NCBI GenBank assembly: GCA_007123015.1
Contig: SKSL01000184.1
Location: 1 to 23,841 of the forward strand
Origin: Natronohydrobacter sp.
Lineage (GTDB): Bacteria; Pseudomonadota; Alphaproteobacteria; Rhodobacterales; Rhodobacteraceae
DNA: 23,841 bases
Reading direction: 5' to 3'
The translations under genes and the position numbers were made by a program. Positions 8,589-16,600 of this stretch are shown piece by piece. How positions within the stretch are numbered: position 1 is the first letter of the stretch; each line of letters begins with the position of its first letter. The notes beneath the pieces are model-generated. The model made no database searches. It saw only the letters and a list, made by a program, of their open reading frames with translations, and was not told the origin of the DNA.

Positions 8589-9194
8589 TCAGTCCTCCTG
8601 ACGGGTCGCGGGTTCCGCGCCCTCCTCGTTATCGGTCTCGATCTCGTCAAACTGGCTTTCGTCAATCGCACCGCTCGCCTTGCGCGCGCGCAGCATCTCG
8701 GCAATCAGATCATCGGTCAGGATCAGCTTGGCATCTGACAGCCAGTCGAATTGCAGCCCGATGGTCACTGTCTCATCGCCCTCTTCAAGCTCGATCAGCA
8801 CTTCCTCGCCGTCGACACCGGCCAGCACGCCCTTGAAGCGGCGACGGCCGTCAATCAGCTCGGTCGTCTCAATCCGCGCTTCATACCCGTCCCAGGCCAC
8901 AAAATCTTTCAGCCGGGTCAGCGGGCGGTCAATACCGGGGCTGGACACTTCCAGCGTATAGGCATCTTCGAGCGGGTCCTCGACATCCAGCACAGCCGAT
9001 ACGGCCGTCGAGATATCCGCGCAATCCTGCACTTCGATCCCGCCTTCGGGCCGGTCGGCCATGATCTGCAATGTCCGGGTCTTGCCGGACATGACGCGCA
9101 GCCGCACCAACTCGAACCCAAGCCCTTCAATGACCGGGGTCACGATGGCAGCAAGGCGCTGGTCGATCGAGGTCTTGGCGATCAGATCGCTCAT
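8589..9194 (-). CDS. rimP: Ribosome maturation factor RimP
   Basis: 201-residue 30S assembly factor (YhbC family), the first gene of the nusA-infB operon. The N-terminal alpha/beta domain (about 1-90) includes LGFELVRLRV and the conserved EVSSPGIDRPL (about 82-92), followed by the Sm-like C-terminal domain (about 95-170) and an acidic tail. The frame stays open to an ATG at 9290, but that extension would translate straight through the hairpin and T-tract at 9211-9243. The start at 9194 has an AAGGAGG site 6 nt upstream and matches the family N-terminus (MSDLIAKTSIDQRLAAIV). Confidence 0.96.
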   Translation of the reverse strand: MSDLIAKTSIDQRLAAIVTPVIEGLGFELVRLRVMSGKTRTLQIMADRPEGGIEVQDCADISTAVSAVLDVEDPLEDAYTLEVSSPGIDRPLTRLKDFVAWDGYEARIETTELIDGRRRFKGVLAGVDGEEVLIELEEGDETVTIGLQFDWLSDAKLILTDDLIAEMLRARKASGAIDESQFDEIETDNEEGAEPATRQED

Positions 9195-9200
9195 CCGCGC

Positions 9201-9207
9201 CCTCCTT
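9201..9207 (-). promoter_or_regulatory. rimP ribosome-binding site (decides the start)
   Basis: AAGGAGG on the minus strand, 6 nt before the ATG at 9194. It is a near-ideal Shine-Dalgarno sequence. Only 3 nt separate it from the T-tract of the upstream hairpin, so folding of that hairpin could affect both transcription and initiation. Confidence 0.85.
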
Positions 9208-9210
9208 CGG

Positions 9211-9243
9211 GCAAAAACAAAAAAACGGGCCGCGCGGCCCGTT
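9211..9243 (-). terminator. Intrinsic terminator or leader attenuator upstream of rimP
   Basis: On the minus strand AACGGGCC-GCGC-GGCCCGTT forms a perfect 8-bp stem (9236-9243 with 9224-9231) running into a T-rich tract, seven Ts then G then five Ts. That is a textbook rho-independent terminator pointing toward rimP. It lies 81 nt after the pip stop, so it could end pip transcripts. Only 3 nt separate its T-tract from the rimP ribosome-binding site, so no promoter fits downstream of it and rimP mRNA must read through it. It is therefore also a candidate leader attenuator. Confidence 0.85.
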
Positions 9244-9287
9244 GTGATTTCCGGTGGAGCTTGCATGGAAGCGCCGCTGTTATGCTT

Positions 9288-9316
9288 CATATAGCCATGT
9301 CAGGCAGCTATTGCAA
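9288..9316 (-). promoter_or_regulatory. Candidate sigma-70 promoter for the rimP-nusA-infB operon
   Basis: On the minus strand TTGCAA (9311-9316), a 17-nt spacer, then TATATG (9288-9293). Match to consensus is 4/6 in each box. Transcription would start near 9281 and give a leader of about 85 nt containing the terminator-like hairpin. Promoter matches in an alphaproteobacterium are weak evidence; the position between pip and rimP is the main support. Confidence 0.4.
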
Positions 9317-9324
9317 GGCCATGA

Positions 9325-10317
9325 TCACAGCCCAAGACGCGTTGCATCGTGGCGCAGGTGGTTCATGACCCGCAAAAGCTCTGCGCTGATTCCGGGCTCG
9401 GACAGGGCATGCCCGGCAACAGGCACCATTTCCAGCCGCGACCGCCCCCAGGCCGTGTGCAAGTTCCAGGCGGTTCTGGGCGGGCAGATCATGTCGAAGC
9501 GGCCTTGCACAATGGTGCCCGGGACATCCTGCATCTTGGGTAGATCGCGCATCAAAGCCTGATCGTCGCCCAGGAAACAGCCATTGGCAAAATAGTGATT
9601 CTCAAGGCGGGCGAAGGCGCGGGCGTAATCCGAGGGCGCATCGCCGATACCCAGCCCCCGTGTCTCGACCGAGGCGAGCGCGTTCTCCCAGCGGGTCCAG
9701 CTGCGTGCAAAGCGGCTTTCTTCATGCAGATCGCCACTGAACAGCCGGCGCGCATAGGCGGCGATCATGTCATCGCGCTCGGCTTCCGGGATGGGCCGGA
9801 TGAATTGCGCCCAGATCTCGGGGAAAAACCGCGCCGCGCCGCCGCCATAGAACCAGTCCAGCTCGGATTGCGTGCCCATGAAGACCCCGCGCAGGATCAG
9901 ATAGGCCGCGCGCTCCGGATGGGCCTGAGCGTAGGCCAGCGCAAGCGTCGCGCCCCAACTGCCACCAAAGACCATCCAGCGCGCAATGCCAAGCGTTTCG
10001 CGGATCAACTCGATATCGGCGATCAGATGCCGGGTCGTATTGGCACTGACCGTGGCTGCAGGCTTCGAGCGCCCGCAGCCACGCTGGTCAAACAGGATGA
10101 CCCGGTAGGTTTTGGGATCGAAGAAGCGCCGCATGGTCGGGCTGCAGCCACCGCCCGGGCCGCCATGCAGGACGACCACCGGAATCCCGTCAGGATGACC
10201 GGCCTGTTCGACATAGACCCGATGCCCGTCGCCCACATCCAGAAGACGCTGGTCGAACGGGTCGGCCACAGGGTAAAGCGCTGAGGCGGCGTTGTCATGT
10301 GCTGCAGACTTATCCAT
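9325..10317 (-). CDS. pip: Proline iminopeptidase
   Basis: 330-residue alpha/beta-hydrolase of peptidase family S33, releasing N-terminal proline from peptides in the cytoplasm. HGGPGGG (51-57) is the oxyanion loop characteristic of the family. DQRGCGRS is at 77-84. The nucleophile elbow GGSWG (118-122) gives Ser120. Asp275 in QGRFD and His303 in VAGH complete the probable triad. The frame is open 54 codons further upstream, across the start of divergent ubiG; that extension has no family resemblance. The chosen start MDKSAAHDNA has no clear Shine-Dalgarno sequence and lies only a few bases after an AT-rich, -10-like element, so a leaderless transcript is possible. Other S33 hydrolases are the alternative, but the HGGPGGG and DQRG motifs favour Pip. 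Confidence 0.93.
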   Translation of the reverse strand: MDKSAAHDNAASALYPVADPFDQRLLDVGDGHRVYVEQAGHPDGIPVVVLHGGPGGGCSPTMRRFFDPKTYRVILFDQRGCGRSKPAATVSANTTRHLIADIELIRETLGIARWMVFGGSWGATLALAYAQAHPERAAYLILRGVFMGTQSELDWFYGGGAARFFPEIWAQFIRPIPEAERDDMIAAYARRLFSGDLHEESRFARSWTRWENALASVETRGLGIGDAPSDYARAFARLENHYFANGCFLGDDQALMRDLPKMQDVPGTIVQGRFDMICPPRTAWNLHTAWGRSRLEMVPVAGHALSEPGISAELLRVMNHLRHDATRLGL

Positions 10318-10322
10318 TGCAT

Positions 10323-10338
10323 AGACTATATAACGTCT
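10323..10338. promoter_or_regulatory. AT-rich element in the pip/ubiG divergent promoter region
   Basis: AGAC-TATATAAC-GTCT has 4-bp inverted arms around an AT core, inside a 66-bp gap between divergent genes. It reads TATAAC toward ubiG and TATAGT toward pip, each 5/6 to the -10 consensus. No convincing -35 box was found in either direction. Confidence 0.35.
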
Positions 10339-10383
10339 CGAGCGCTCCCGCCATGGGGCGCGAGGTGAAAAACCGGAGGAAGC

Positions 10384-11121
10384 ATGAGCGTCTCGACCAT
10401 TGATCCCAGTGAAGTTGCCAAATTCGAGGCCATGGCCGCCGAATGGTGGGACCCGCATGGCAAGTTCAAACCGCTGCATATGCTCAATCCTTGCCGGTTG
10501 GACTATATCACCCAGCAGATCGCCGCCGAGTTTGATCGCGACCTGACACAGCCCCGCCCCTTTGCCGGGTTGCGATTGCTCGATATTGGCTGTGGCGGTG
10601 GCTTGCTGTCAGAACCGATGGCGCGGCTTGGGGCAACTGTGGTGGGCGCCGACGCGGCGGCGCGCAATATTCCGGTGGCGCAGTTGCATGCGGATCAGGA
10701 AGGGCTGCAGATCGACTACCGCCACACCACCGCCGAGGATATGGCCGCAGCTGGCGAGCAGTTCGATGTGGTGCTGAACATGGAAGTGGTCGAGCATGTG
10801 GCCGATCCGCTGACCTATCTGACGGCCTGCCAGCAGCTTCTGAAGCCGGGCGGGCTGATGATCTGCTCGACGCTCAACCGCAATCCGAAAAGCTACCTGA
10901 TGGCGATCATTGGCGCGGAATATGTCATGCGCTGGTTGCCCAAGGGCACGCATGAATGGTCGAAATTCATCACGCCGGATGAACTTTACGACCTGATCCG
11001 CCAGGCCGGACTGGACCCGGTGGATCGCAAGGGCTTCGTGTTCAACAAGATTTCCTGGTCCTGGTCGATCTCGGAGCGGGATCTCTCTGTCAATTATGTC
11101 ACGGCCTCTGTAAAGCGATGA
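10384..11121 (+). CDS. ubiG: Ubiquinone biosynthesis O-methyltransferase UbiG
   Basis: 245-residue SAM-dependent methyltransferase carrying out both O-methylations of ubiquinone synthesis (2-polyprenyl-6-hydroxyphenol and 3-demethylubiquinol). The N-terminus has the UbiG pattern KFEAMAAEWWDPHGKFKPLHMLNPCRLDYI (13-42). The SAM motif LLDIGCGGGLLSEPMARLG is at 65-83, followed by the acidic GAD (88-90). NMEVVEHVADP sits at about 130-140. A good GGAGGA ribosome-binding site lies at 10375-10380. It is divergent from pip and convergent with uppP, so it is probably monocistronic. Confidence 0.96.
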   Translation: MSVSTIDPSEVAKFEAMAAEWWDPHGKFKPLHMLNPCRLDYITQQIAAEFDRDLTQPRPFAGLRLLDIGCGGGLLSEPMARLGATVVGADAAARNIPVAQLHADQEGLQIDYRHTTAEDMAAAGEQFDVVLNMEVVEHVADPLTYLTACQQLLKPGGLMICSTLNRNPKSYLMAIIGAEYVMRWLPKGTHEWSKFITPDELYDLIRQAGLDPVDRKGFVFNKISWSWSISERDLSVNYVTASVKR

Positions 11122-11125
11122 AAGT

Positions 11126-11147
11126 GAGTATTTTCAGCAAGAAAATG
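11126..11147 (+). repeat. 22-bp hairpin repeat, copy 2 (ubiG/uppP convergent junction)
   Basis: Identical over 22 bp to 2951-2972 but in the opposite orientation. It fills nearly all of the 28-bp gap between the ubiG and uppP stop codons. The core is ATTTTC-AGCAA-GAAAAT (6-bp stem, 5-nt loop). The likely role is a shared 3'-end signal for the two convergent genes; this is inference. Confidence 0.75.
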
Positions 11148-11149
11148 GA

Positions 11150-11953
11150 TCAGCTATAGGCGATGAAGAGAAGGATCGCGCCAAGGCAGAGCCGGTAGAT
11201 CACATAAGGGGTGAAGCTGACCGAGCGTAAGAGCTTCATCATGAAGACCAGCGCGGCCCAGGCGGCAAAGAAGGAAATCACTGCAGCGATGGCCCCGTCA
11301 CGCGCCACGTCCCAATCGGCGACGCGGATCACATCGAAGGTCATCAGCGACCCCGAGGCGATGATCGTGGGGATCGACATCAGCATCGAAAGTTTCGCGG
11401 CATCATGGCGGGCATAGCCCAGCGCGCGCGCGCCTGTGATCACGATACCAGAGCGCGATGTGCCGGGGATGAGCGCGATGGCCTGCCACAGCCCAAGATA
11501 GATCGCGTGTCTCATCGTCCAGCCCTGCGCGGTGCGGGTCTGTGCGCCCATCCGGTCAGTGAGATAGAGCACAATCCCGAAAATGATCATCATCCAGCCG
11601 ATCACGGCAATCGAGCGTAGCATCTCCATCACACCAAGCAGCTTGAAGATCAGGCCGAGGATCATGACCGGAATGGTTGCAATGATCAGGCAAAGCGCGA
11701 GAAAACCTCCCTGTGTCTCGATCCGCATCCGCAGGACTTCCGGCAGACCGCGTGCGGCCAGTCCGACATCTGCGCGGAAATACCAGCAGACTGCGAAAAG
11801 CGTGCCGATATGCACTGCGACATCCAGCGCAAGGCCCTGATCTTCAAGCGGGGTCAGCGCAGGCAGCAGGATAAGGTGTCCCGAGGAGGAGACCGGCAAG
11901 AATTCGGTCAGGCCCTGAATCACGGCCAGTAGGAAGATATGAAAGAGCGTCAT
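11150..11953 (-). CDS. uppP: Undecaprenyl-diphosphatase UppP (BacA)
   Basis: 267-residue polytopic inner-membrane enzyme that dephosphorylates undecaprenyl diphosphate, recycling the lipid carrier for peptidoglycan and other surface polymers; overexpression gives bacitracin resistance in other bacteria. Both BacA signatures are present: QGLTEFLPVSSSGHLIL (13-29), with catalytic-type Glu17 and the serine cluster, and PGTSRSG (163-169). Hydrophobic segments are spread over the whole length, consistent with about eight transmembrane helices. Length is typical. The start at 11953 gives the usual beginning (MTLFHIFLLAVIQGLTE). It is transcribed alone and diverges from gltD. Confidence 0.97.
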   Translation of the reverse strand: MTLFHIFLLAVIQGLTEFLPVSSSGHLILLPALTPLEDQGLALDVAVHIGTLFAVCWYFRADVGLAARGLPEVLRMRIETQGGFLALCLIIATIPVMILGLIFKLLGVMEMLRSIAVIGWMMIIFGIVLYLTDRMGAQTRTAQGWTMRHAIYLGLWQAIALIPGTSRSGIVITGARALGYARHDAAKLSMLMSIPTIIASGSLMTFDVIRVADWDVARDGAIAAVISFFAAWAALVFMMKLLRSVSFTPYVIYRLCLGAILLFIAYS

Positions 11954-12029
11954 GACCTGTCTGTATCCTGCCTTTATGCTGAGTCGCGCTGACCCTAAAG
12001 CCTATGAGCAGACGGGGGAATCAGGAATA

Positions 12030-12121
12030 TAGGTCATAATTGCATACCTAAAAACTGTTCGTCTGAGCGTTTTTCACTTCGCAAGCCGAGTTTTTTCTAG
12101 TTTTAGGTCAGTATATATGAC
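12030..12121 (+). promoter_or_regulatory. AT-rich control region upstream of gltD with repeated TAGGTCA half-sites
   Basis: TAGGTCA occurs at 12030-12036 and again at 12104-12110, 74 bp apart. An inverted ACCTAAAA (12046-12053) mirrors TTTTAGGT (12101-12108). The first copy forms a 5-bp dyad, TAGGT(N11)ACCTA, at 12030-12050. The second forms GTCA(N7)TGAC at 12107-12121 around a TATATA that is a possible -10 box. The stretch is markedly AT-rich against its surroundings. A regulator-binding operator is inferred; the regulator is unknown. Confidence 0.45.
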
Positions 12122-12163
12122 TTTTCATGCAGCAGAACTCGGGTTAGAACATCGCAAAATTCT

Positions 12164-12168
12164 GGAGG
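12164..12168 (+). promoter_or_regulatory. gltD ribosome-binding site (decides the start)
   Basis: GGAGG within TCTGGAGGAA, 8 nt before the ATG at 12177. This argues against the upstream in-frame ATG at 12117, which lies in the AT-rich control region and has no Shine-Dalgarno sequence. Confidence 0.8.
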
Positions 12169-12176
12169 AACACACC

Positions 12177-13619
12177 ATGGCCAAGCAGCCAATGCTCCGT
12201 TTCGTGAAAATCGGTCGCGAGATGCCTGAGAAACGCCCGCCCAATCTGCGCGCGGACGATTTCAAAGAGATCTATGACGAGTACACCGACGAAAAGGCCG
12301 AAGAGCAAGCCGGACGATGCAGCCAATGTGGCGTGCCCTATTGCCAGAGCCATTGCCCGCTTCACAACAACATCCCCGATTGGTTGTTGATGACCGCCTC
12401 GGGACGGCTTGAAGAAGCCTATGAACTGGCGCAGGCGACCAACACTTTCCCGGAAATCTGTGGTCGCATCTGCCCGCAAGACAGGCTGTGTGAAGGCAAT
12501 TGCGTGATCGAGAATTCAGGGCACGGAACTGTGACCATCGGCTCTGTGGAGAAATACATCACCGACACCGCCTGGGAGCAGGGCTGGGTCAAACCCATCG
12601 CGCCCGCGCAGGAGCGGCCTGAAGCCGTGGGGATCATCGGTGCTGGGCCCGGGGGGCTGGCCGCGGCTGATATGCTGCGCCGCGCGGGCGTGCAGGTGAC
12701 AGTCTATGATCGCTATGATCGCGCGGGCGGGTTGATGACCTACGGGATCCCCGGTTTCAAGCTCGAAAAGCCGGTTGTCATGCGTCGGATCGAGCAGTTG
12801 GAAACAGGCGGTGTGGAATTCGTGCTGAATTGCACTGTGGGCGAGGATATCACCTTCGACGCCATCCGCGGCAAACATGATGCTGTTCTGATTGCGACTG
12901 GCGTCTACAAGGCCCGCGATCTGCCTGCGCCGAATGCCTCGGCCCCTGGTGTGGTCAAGGCGCTGGATTTCCTGACCGCTTCGAACCGCAAGAGCTTCGG
13001 CGATGATGTGCCAGAATTCGACAATGGCGATCTGGACGCGCGCGGCAAGCGCGTCGTCGTGATCGGCGGTGGCGATACGGCCATGGATTGCGTGCGCACA
13101 GCCGTTCGGCAGGGCGCGAAATCAGTGCGGTGCCTCTATCGTCGTGACCGCGAGAATATGCCAGGCTCGCGCCGCGAGACCCAGAATGCCGAAGAAGAGG
13201 GCGTCGAATTCATCTGGTTGACAGCACCTTCGGGCTTTGTGACCGATGACGCGGGCACTCTGACGGGGGTGCGCGTGCAGAAAATGCGCCTTGGGCAGCC
13301 TGATGCGACAGGACGCCGCGCACCGGAACTGATCGAAGGTGCGGATTACACCGAAGATGCTGATCTCGCGATCATGGCCTTGGGCTTTGAGCCGGAAGAT
13401 CTGCCCACGCTCTGGGGTGTGCCGGAACTGACCGTCACGCGTTGGGGCACGATCAAGGCGAAGTTCAACACGCATGAAACTGACCTGCCCGGCGTCTGGG
13501 CCGTGGGCGATATCGTGCGCGGGGCCTCGCTGGTGGTCTGGGCGATCCGCGATGGACGGGAAGCTGCAGACTCGATCCTGACATACCTTTCGGCCCCCGC
13601 ACAGGTTGCGGCCGAATAA
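12177..13619 (+). CDS. gltD: Glutamate synthase [NADPH] small (beta) subunit GltD
   Basis: 480-residue FAD/NADPH oxidoreductase that feeds electrons to GltB for conversion of glutamine and 2-oxoglutarate into two glutamates. Two cysteine groups near the N-terminus (C48, C51, C56, C60 and C95, C99, C105, C109) are the beta-subunit ligands for [4Fe-4S] clusters. The FAD loop is GAGPGG (155-160), and the NADPH-binding GGGDTAMD is at 297-304. GVWAVGDIVRGASLVVWAI near the C-terminus is the second FAD-contacting signature. It lies directly upstream of gltB with 31 nt between stop and start, so the gene order is gltD-gltB, the reverse of the enterobacterial order. The AT-rich region ahead of it probably holds the operon promoter. 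Confidence 0.97.
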   Translation: MAKQPMLRFVKIGREMPEKRPPNLRADDFKEIYDEYTDEKAEEQAGRCSQCGVPYCQSHCPLHNNIPDWLLMTASGRLEEAYELAQATNTFPEICGRICPQDRLCEGNCVIENSGHGTVTIGSVEKYITDTAWEQGWVKPIAPAQERPEAVGIIGAGPGGLAAADMLRRAGVQVTVYDRYDRAGGLMTYGIPGFKLEKPVVMRRIEQLETGGVEFVLNCTVGEDITFDAIRGKHDAVLIATGVYKARDLPAPNASAPGVVKALDFLTASNRKSFGDDVPEFDNGDLDARGKRVVVIGGGDTAMDCVRTAVRQGAKSVRCLYRRDRENMPGSRRETQNAEEEGVEFIWLTAPSGFVTDDAGTLTGVRVQKMRLGQPDATGRRAPELIEGADYTEDADLAIMALGFEPEDLPTLWGVPELTVTRWGTIKAKFNTHETDLPGVWAVGDIVRGASLVVWAIRDGREAADSILTYLSAPAQVAAE

Positions 13620-13650
13620 TCCTTCCGCCTTGGGACAAGGACATCAAGAC

Positions 13651-16600
13651 ATGACAAAATACGATGAAGCCTGGGCCGCAGCCGAAGAAGCCCGCCGCGC
13701 CTATGCCGCCGAACATGGGCTGTACAAGGCTGAAGACGAGCATTCTTCCTGCGGCGTGGGGCTGGTGGCCGCGCTCGATGGCAAGCCGTCGCGGCAGGTC
13801 GTGCAGAACGGGATCGATGCGCTGAAAGCGATCTGGCATCGCGGCGCGGTCGATGCAGATGGCAAGACTGGCGATGGCGCAGGCATCCATGTGCAGATCC
13901 CGGTCAATTTCTTCTATGACAAGATTCAGCGCACAGGCCATCAGCCCAAAACAGACCAGTTGGTCGCGGTTGGTCAGGTGTTTCTGCCGCGCACGGATTT
14001 CGGCGCGCAGGAACAATCGCGGACCATCGTGGAAACTGAAGTGCTACGCATGGGCTATGCAATCTATGGCTGGCGGCATGTTCCGGTAAACACGTCGGTT
14101 TTGGGCGAAAAGGCCAATGCCACCCGGCCGGAAATCGAACAGATCCTGATCCGCAACTCGAAGGGCACGGATGAAGAGACCTTCGAGCGTGAGTTGTATG
14201 TGATCCGGCGTCGGATCGAGAAAGGGATCACAGCGGCCGGGATCGCCGGGTTCTATATCTGTTCGCTCTCTTGCCGGTCGATCATCTACAAGGGGATGAT
14301 GCTGGCCGAGCAGGTCGCGGAATTTTATCCCGACCTGAAGGACGAGCGCTTCGAATCCGCCTTCGCGATCTACCATCAGCGCTATTCGACCAACACATTC
14401 CCGCAATGGTGGCTGGCGCAGCCCTTCCGTATGCTGGCGCATAATGGCGAGATCAACACGCTCAAGGGCAATCTGAACTGGCTGAAAAGCCACGAGATCC
14501 GCATGGCGTCGAGCGCCTTTGGTGAGATGGCGGAAGATATCAAGCCCATCGTCGCCTCTGGTGCGTCAGACTCTGCCGCGCTGGATGCCGTGTTTGAAGT
14601 GCTGGTGCGCGCGGGGCGCAATGCGCCCATGGCCAAGACCATGCTGGTGCCCGAAGCCTGGTCCAAGCAGGCGGTGGAAATGCCAACTGCGTGGCGCGAC
14701 ATGTATTCCTATTGCAATTCAGTGATGGAGCCATGGGACGGCCCGGCCGCGCTTGCCATGACCGATGGGCGTTGGGTCTGCGCAGGGCTGGATCGGAACG
14801 GATTGCGGCCCATGCGCTATGTCGTGACCGGCGACGGGCTGCTGATTGCAGGGTCGGAAGCGGGTATGGTCACGGTTGATGAACTGGCCGTGCGCGAAAA
14901 AGGCGCGCTGGGGCCGGGGCAGATGATCGCAGTGGACCTGCAAAAGGGCAAGCTCTATCACGACACTGACATCAAGGACACACTAGCGCATCTGCAGCCC
15001 TTCGGCGACTGGAATGACAAGATCGTAGATCTGAACGAAAAACTGCGCGACATTCCCGAAATCCGTCAGATGGAGTCCGCGGAACTGCGCAAGCGTCAGG
15101 TCGCGGCGGGCTTCACCATCGAGGAAATCGAGCAGGTGCTTGCTCCGATGGCCGAGGATGGCAAGGAAATGATCGCCTCGATGGGCGATGACACGCCATC
15201 GGCTGTGCTGTCGAAGATCTATCGTCCGCTGTCGCATTTCTTCCGGCAGAATTTCAGTCAGGTGACCAACCCGGCGATTGACAGTTTGCGCGAATACCGG
15301 GTCATGAGCCTGAAAACCCGCTTCGGCAATCTGAAGAATGTACTGGACGAAGACAGCAGCCAGACGGAGATCCTTGTGCTGGACTCGCCTTTCGTGGCGA
15401 ATGGCGAATTTGCCGAGATGGTGCGCGAATTCGGCGATCAGGTGGCGTTCATTGATTGCACTTTCCCGGCGGAAGGCGGCGAATTCGCCCTGCGCGACGG
15501 GCTGGAGCGGATCCGCGCCGAGGCCGAGGATGCCGTGCGCTCGGGTGCCGGCCATCTTGTGCTCACCGATGAGCATCAGGGGCCGGATAAAGTGGCCATG
15601 CCGATGATCCTTGCAACAAGCGCTGTGCACAGCTGGCTGACGCGCAAGGGGCTGCGGACCTTCTGTTCACTGAACCTGCGCTCGGGCGAATGTATCGACC
15701 CGCATTATTTCGCAGTGCTGATCGGCTGTGGCGCGACCACTGTGAATGCCTATCTGGCGCAGGAAACGATTGCGGACCGGATCGACCGGGGCCTGATCGA
15801 CGGCAGTCTGGTCGATGCGATGCGGCGCTACCGTGAAGCAATCAATCTGGGCTTGCTCAAGATCATGTCGAAGATGGGGATTTCGGTGATCTCCAGCTAT
15901 CGCGGCGGGCTGAATTTCGAAGCGGTAGGCCTGTCCCGCGCGTTGGTGGCCGAGTATTTCCCCGGCATGCAAAGCCGCATTTCCGGGATCGGGCTGCACG
16001 GCATCCAGATGAAGCTGGAAGAAGTGCATGCCAAGGGCTGGCGGCAAGGACAGGATGTGCTGCCCATCGGTGGGTTCTACAAGGCGCGGCGCTCTGGCGA
16101 GAAACATGCTTGGGAAGCGTCATCCATGCATCTGCTGCAACAGGCCTGCAACACATCCAGCTATGCGCTGTGGAAGCAGTATTCCGCTGCGATGCAGGCC
16201 AATCCGCCGATCCATCTGCGCGATCTGCTGGATATCAAGCCGCTCAGCAAGGCGATCCCGATTGAGGAAGTCGAATCGATCACGGCAATCCGCAAACGGT
16301 TCGTGACGCCCGGCATGTCGCTTGGCGCGCTCTCGCCCGAAGCGCATATGACGCTGAATATCGCGATGAACCGCATCGGCGGCAAATCAGATTCCGGCGA
16401 AGGGGGCGAGGATCCAGCCCACGCCCATCCGCTGCCCAATGGCGACAATCCCTGCGCGAAGATCAAGCAAGTGGCCTCTGGCCGGTTCGGGGTCACGGCG
16501 GAATATCTGAACGCGTGCGAAGAGCTGGAGATCAAGGTCGCGCAAGGGGCCAAGCCCGGCGAAGGCGGCCAGCTTCCGGGCATGAAGGTCACCAAGCTGA

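Noticed and set aside
7698..8738. Open frame of about 346 codons on the + strand opposite nusA and rimP
   Set aside because: Mirror of nusA codon usage. It runs across the nusA/rimP boundary and has no recognisable domain or ribosome-binding site.
9195..9290. N-terminal extension of rimP to the ATG at 9290
   Set aside because: It would translate through the terminator hairpin and T-tract, and a strong ribosome-binding site marks the start at 9194.
9244..9324. tRNA-fMet gene upstream of rimP, as in the E. coli metY-rimP-nusA operon
   Set aside because: The interval is only about 80 bp and shows no cloverleaf, T-loop or CCA end on either strand.
10318..10479. N-terminal extension of pip by 54 codons
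   Set aside because: It would overlap the start of divergent ubiG and its ribosome-binding site, and the residues are unlike the family N-terminus.
12117..12176. Upstream in-frame ATG for gltD
   Set aside because: It lies inside the AT-rich promoter region without a Shine-Dalgarno sequence; the start at 12177 has GGAGG at good spacing and the family N-terminus.
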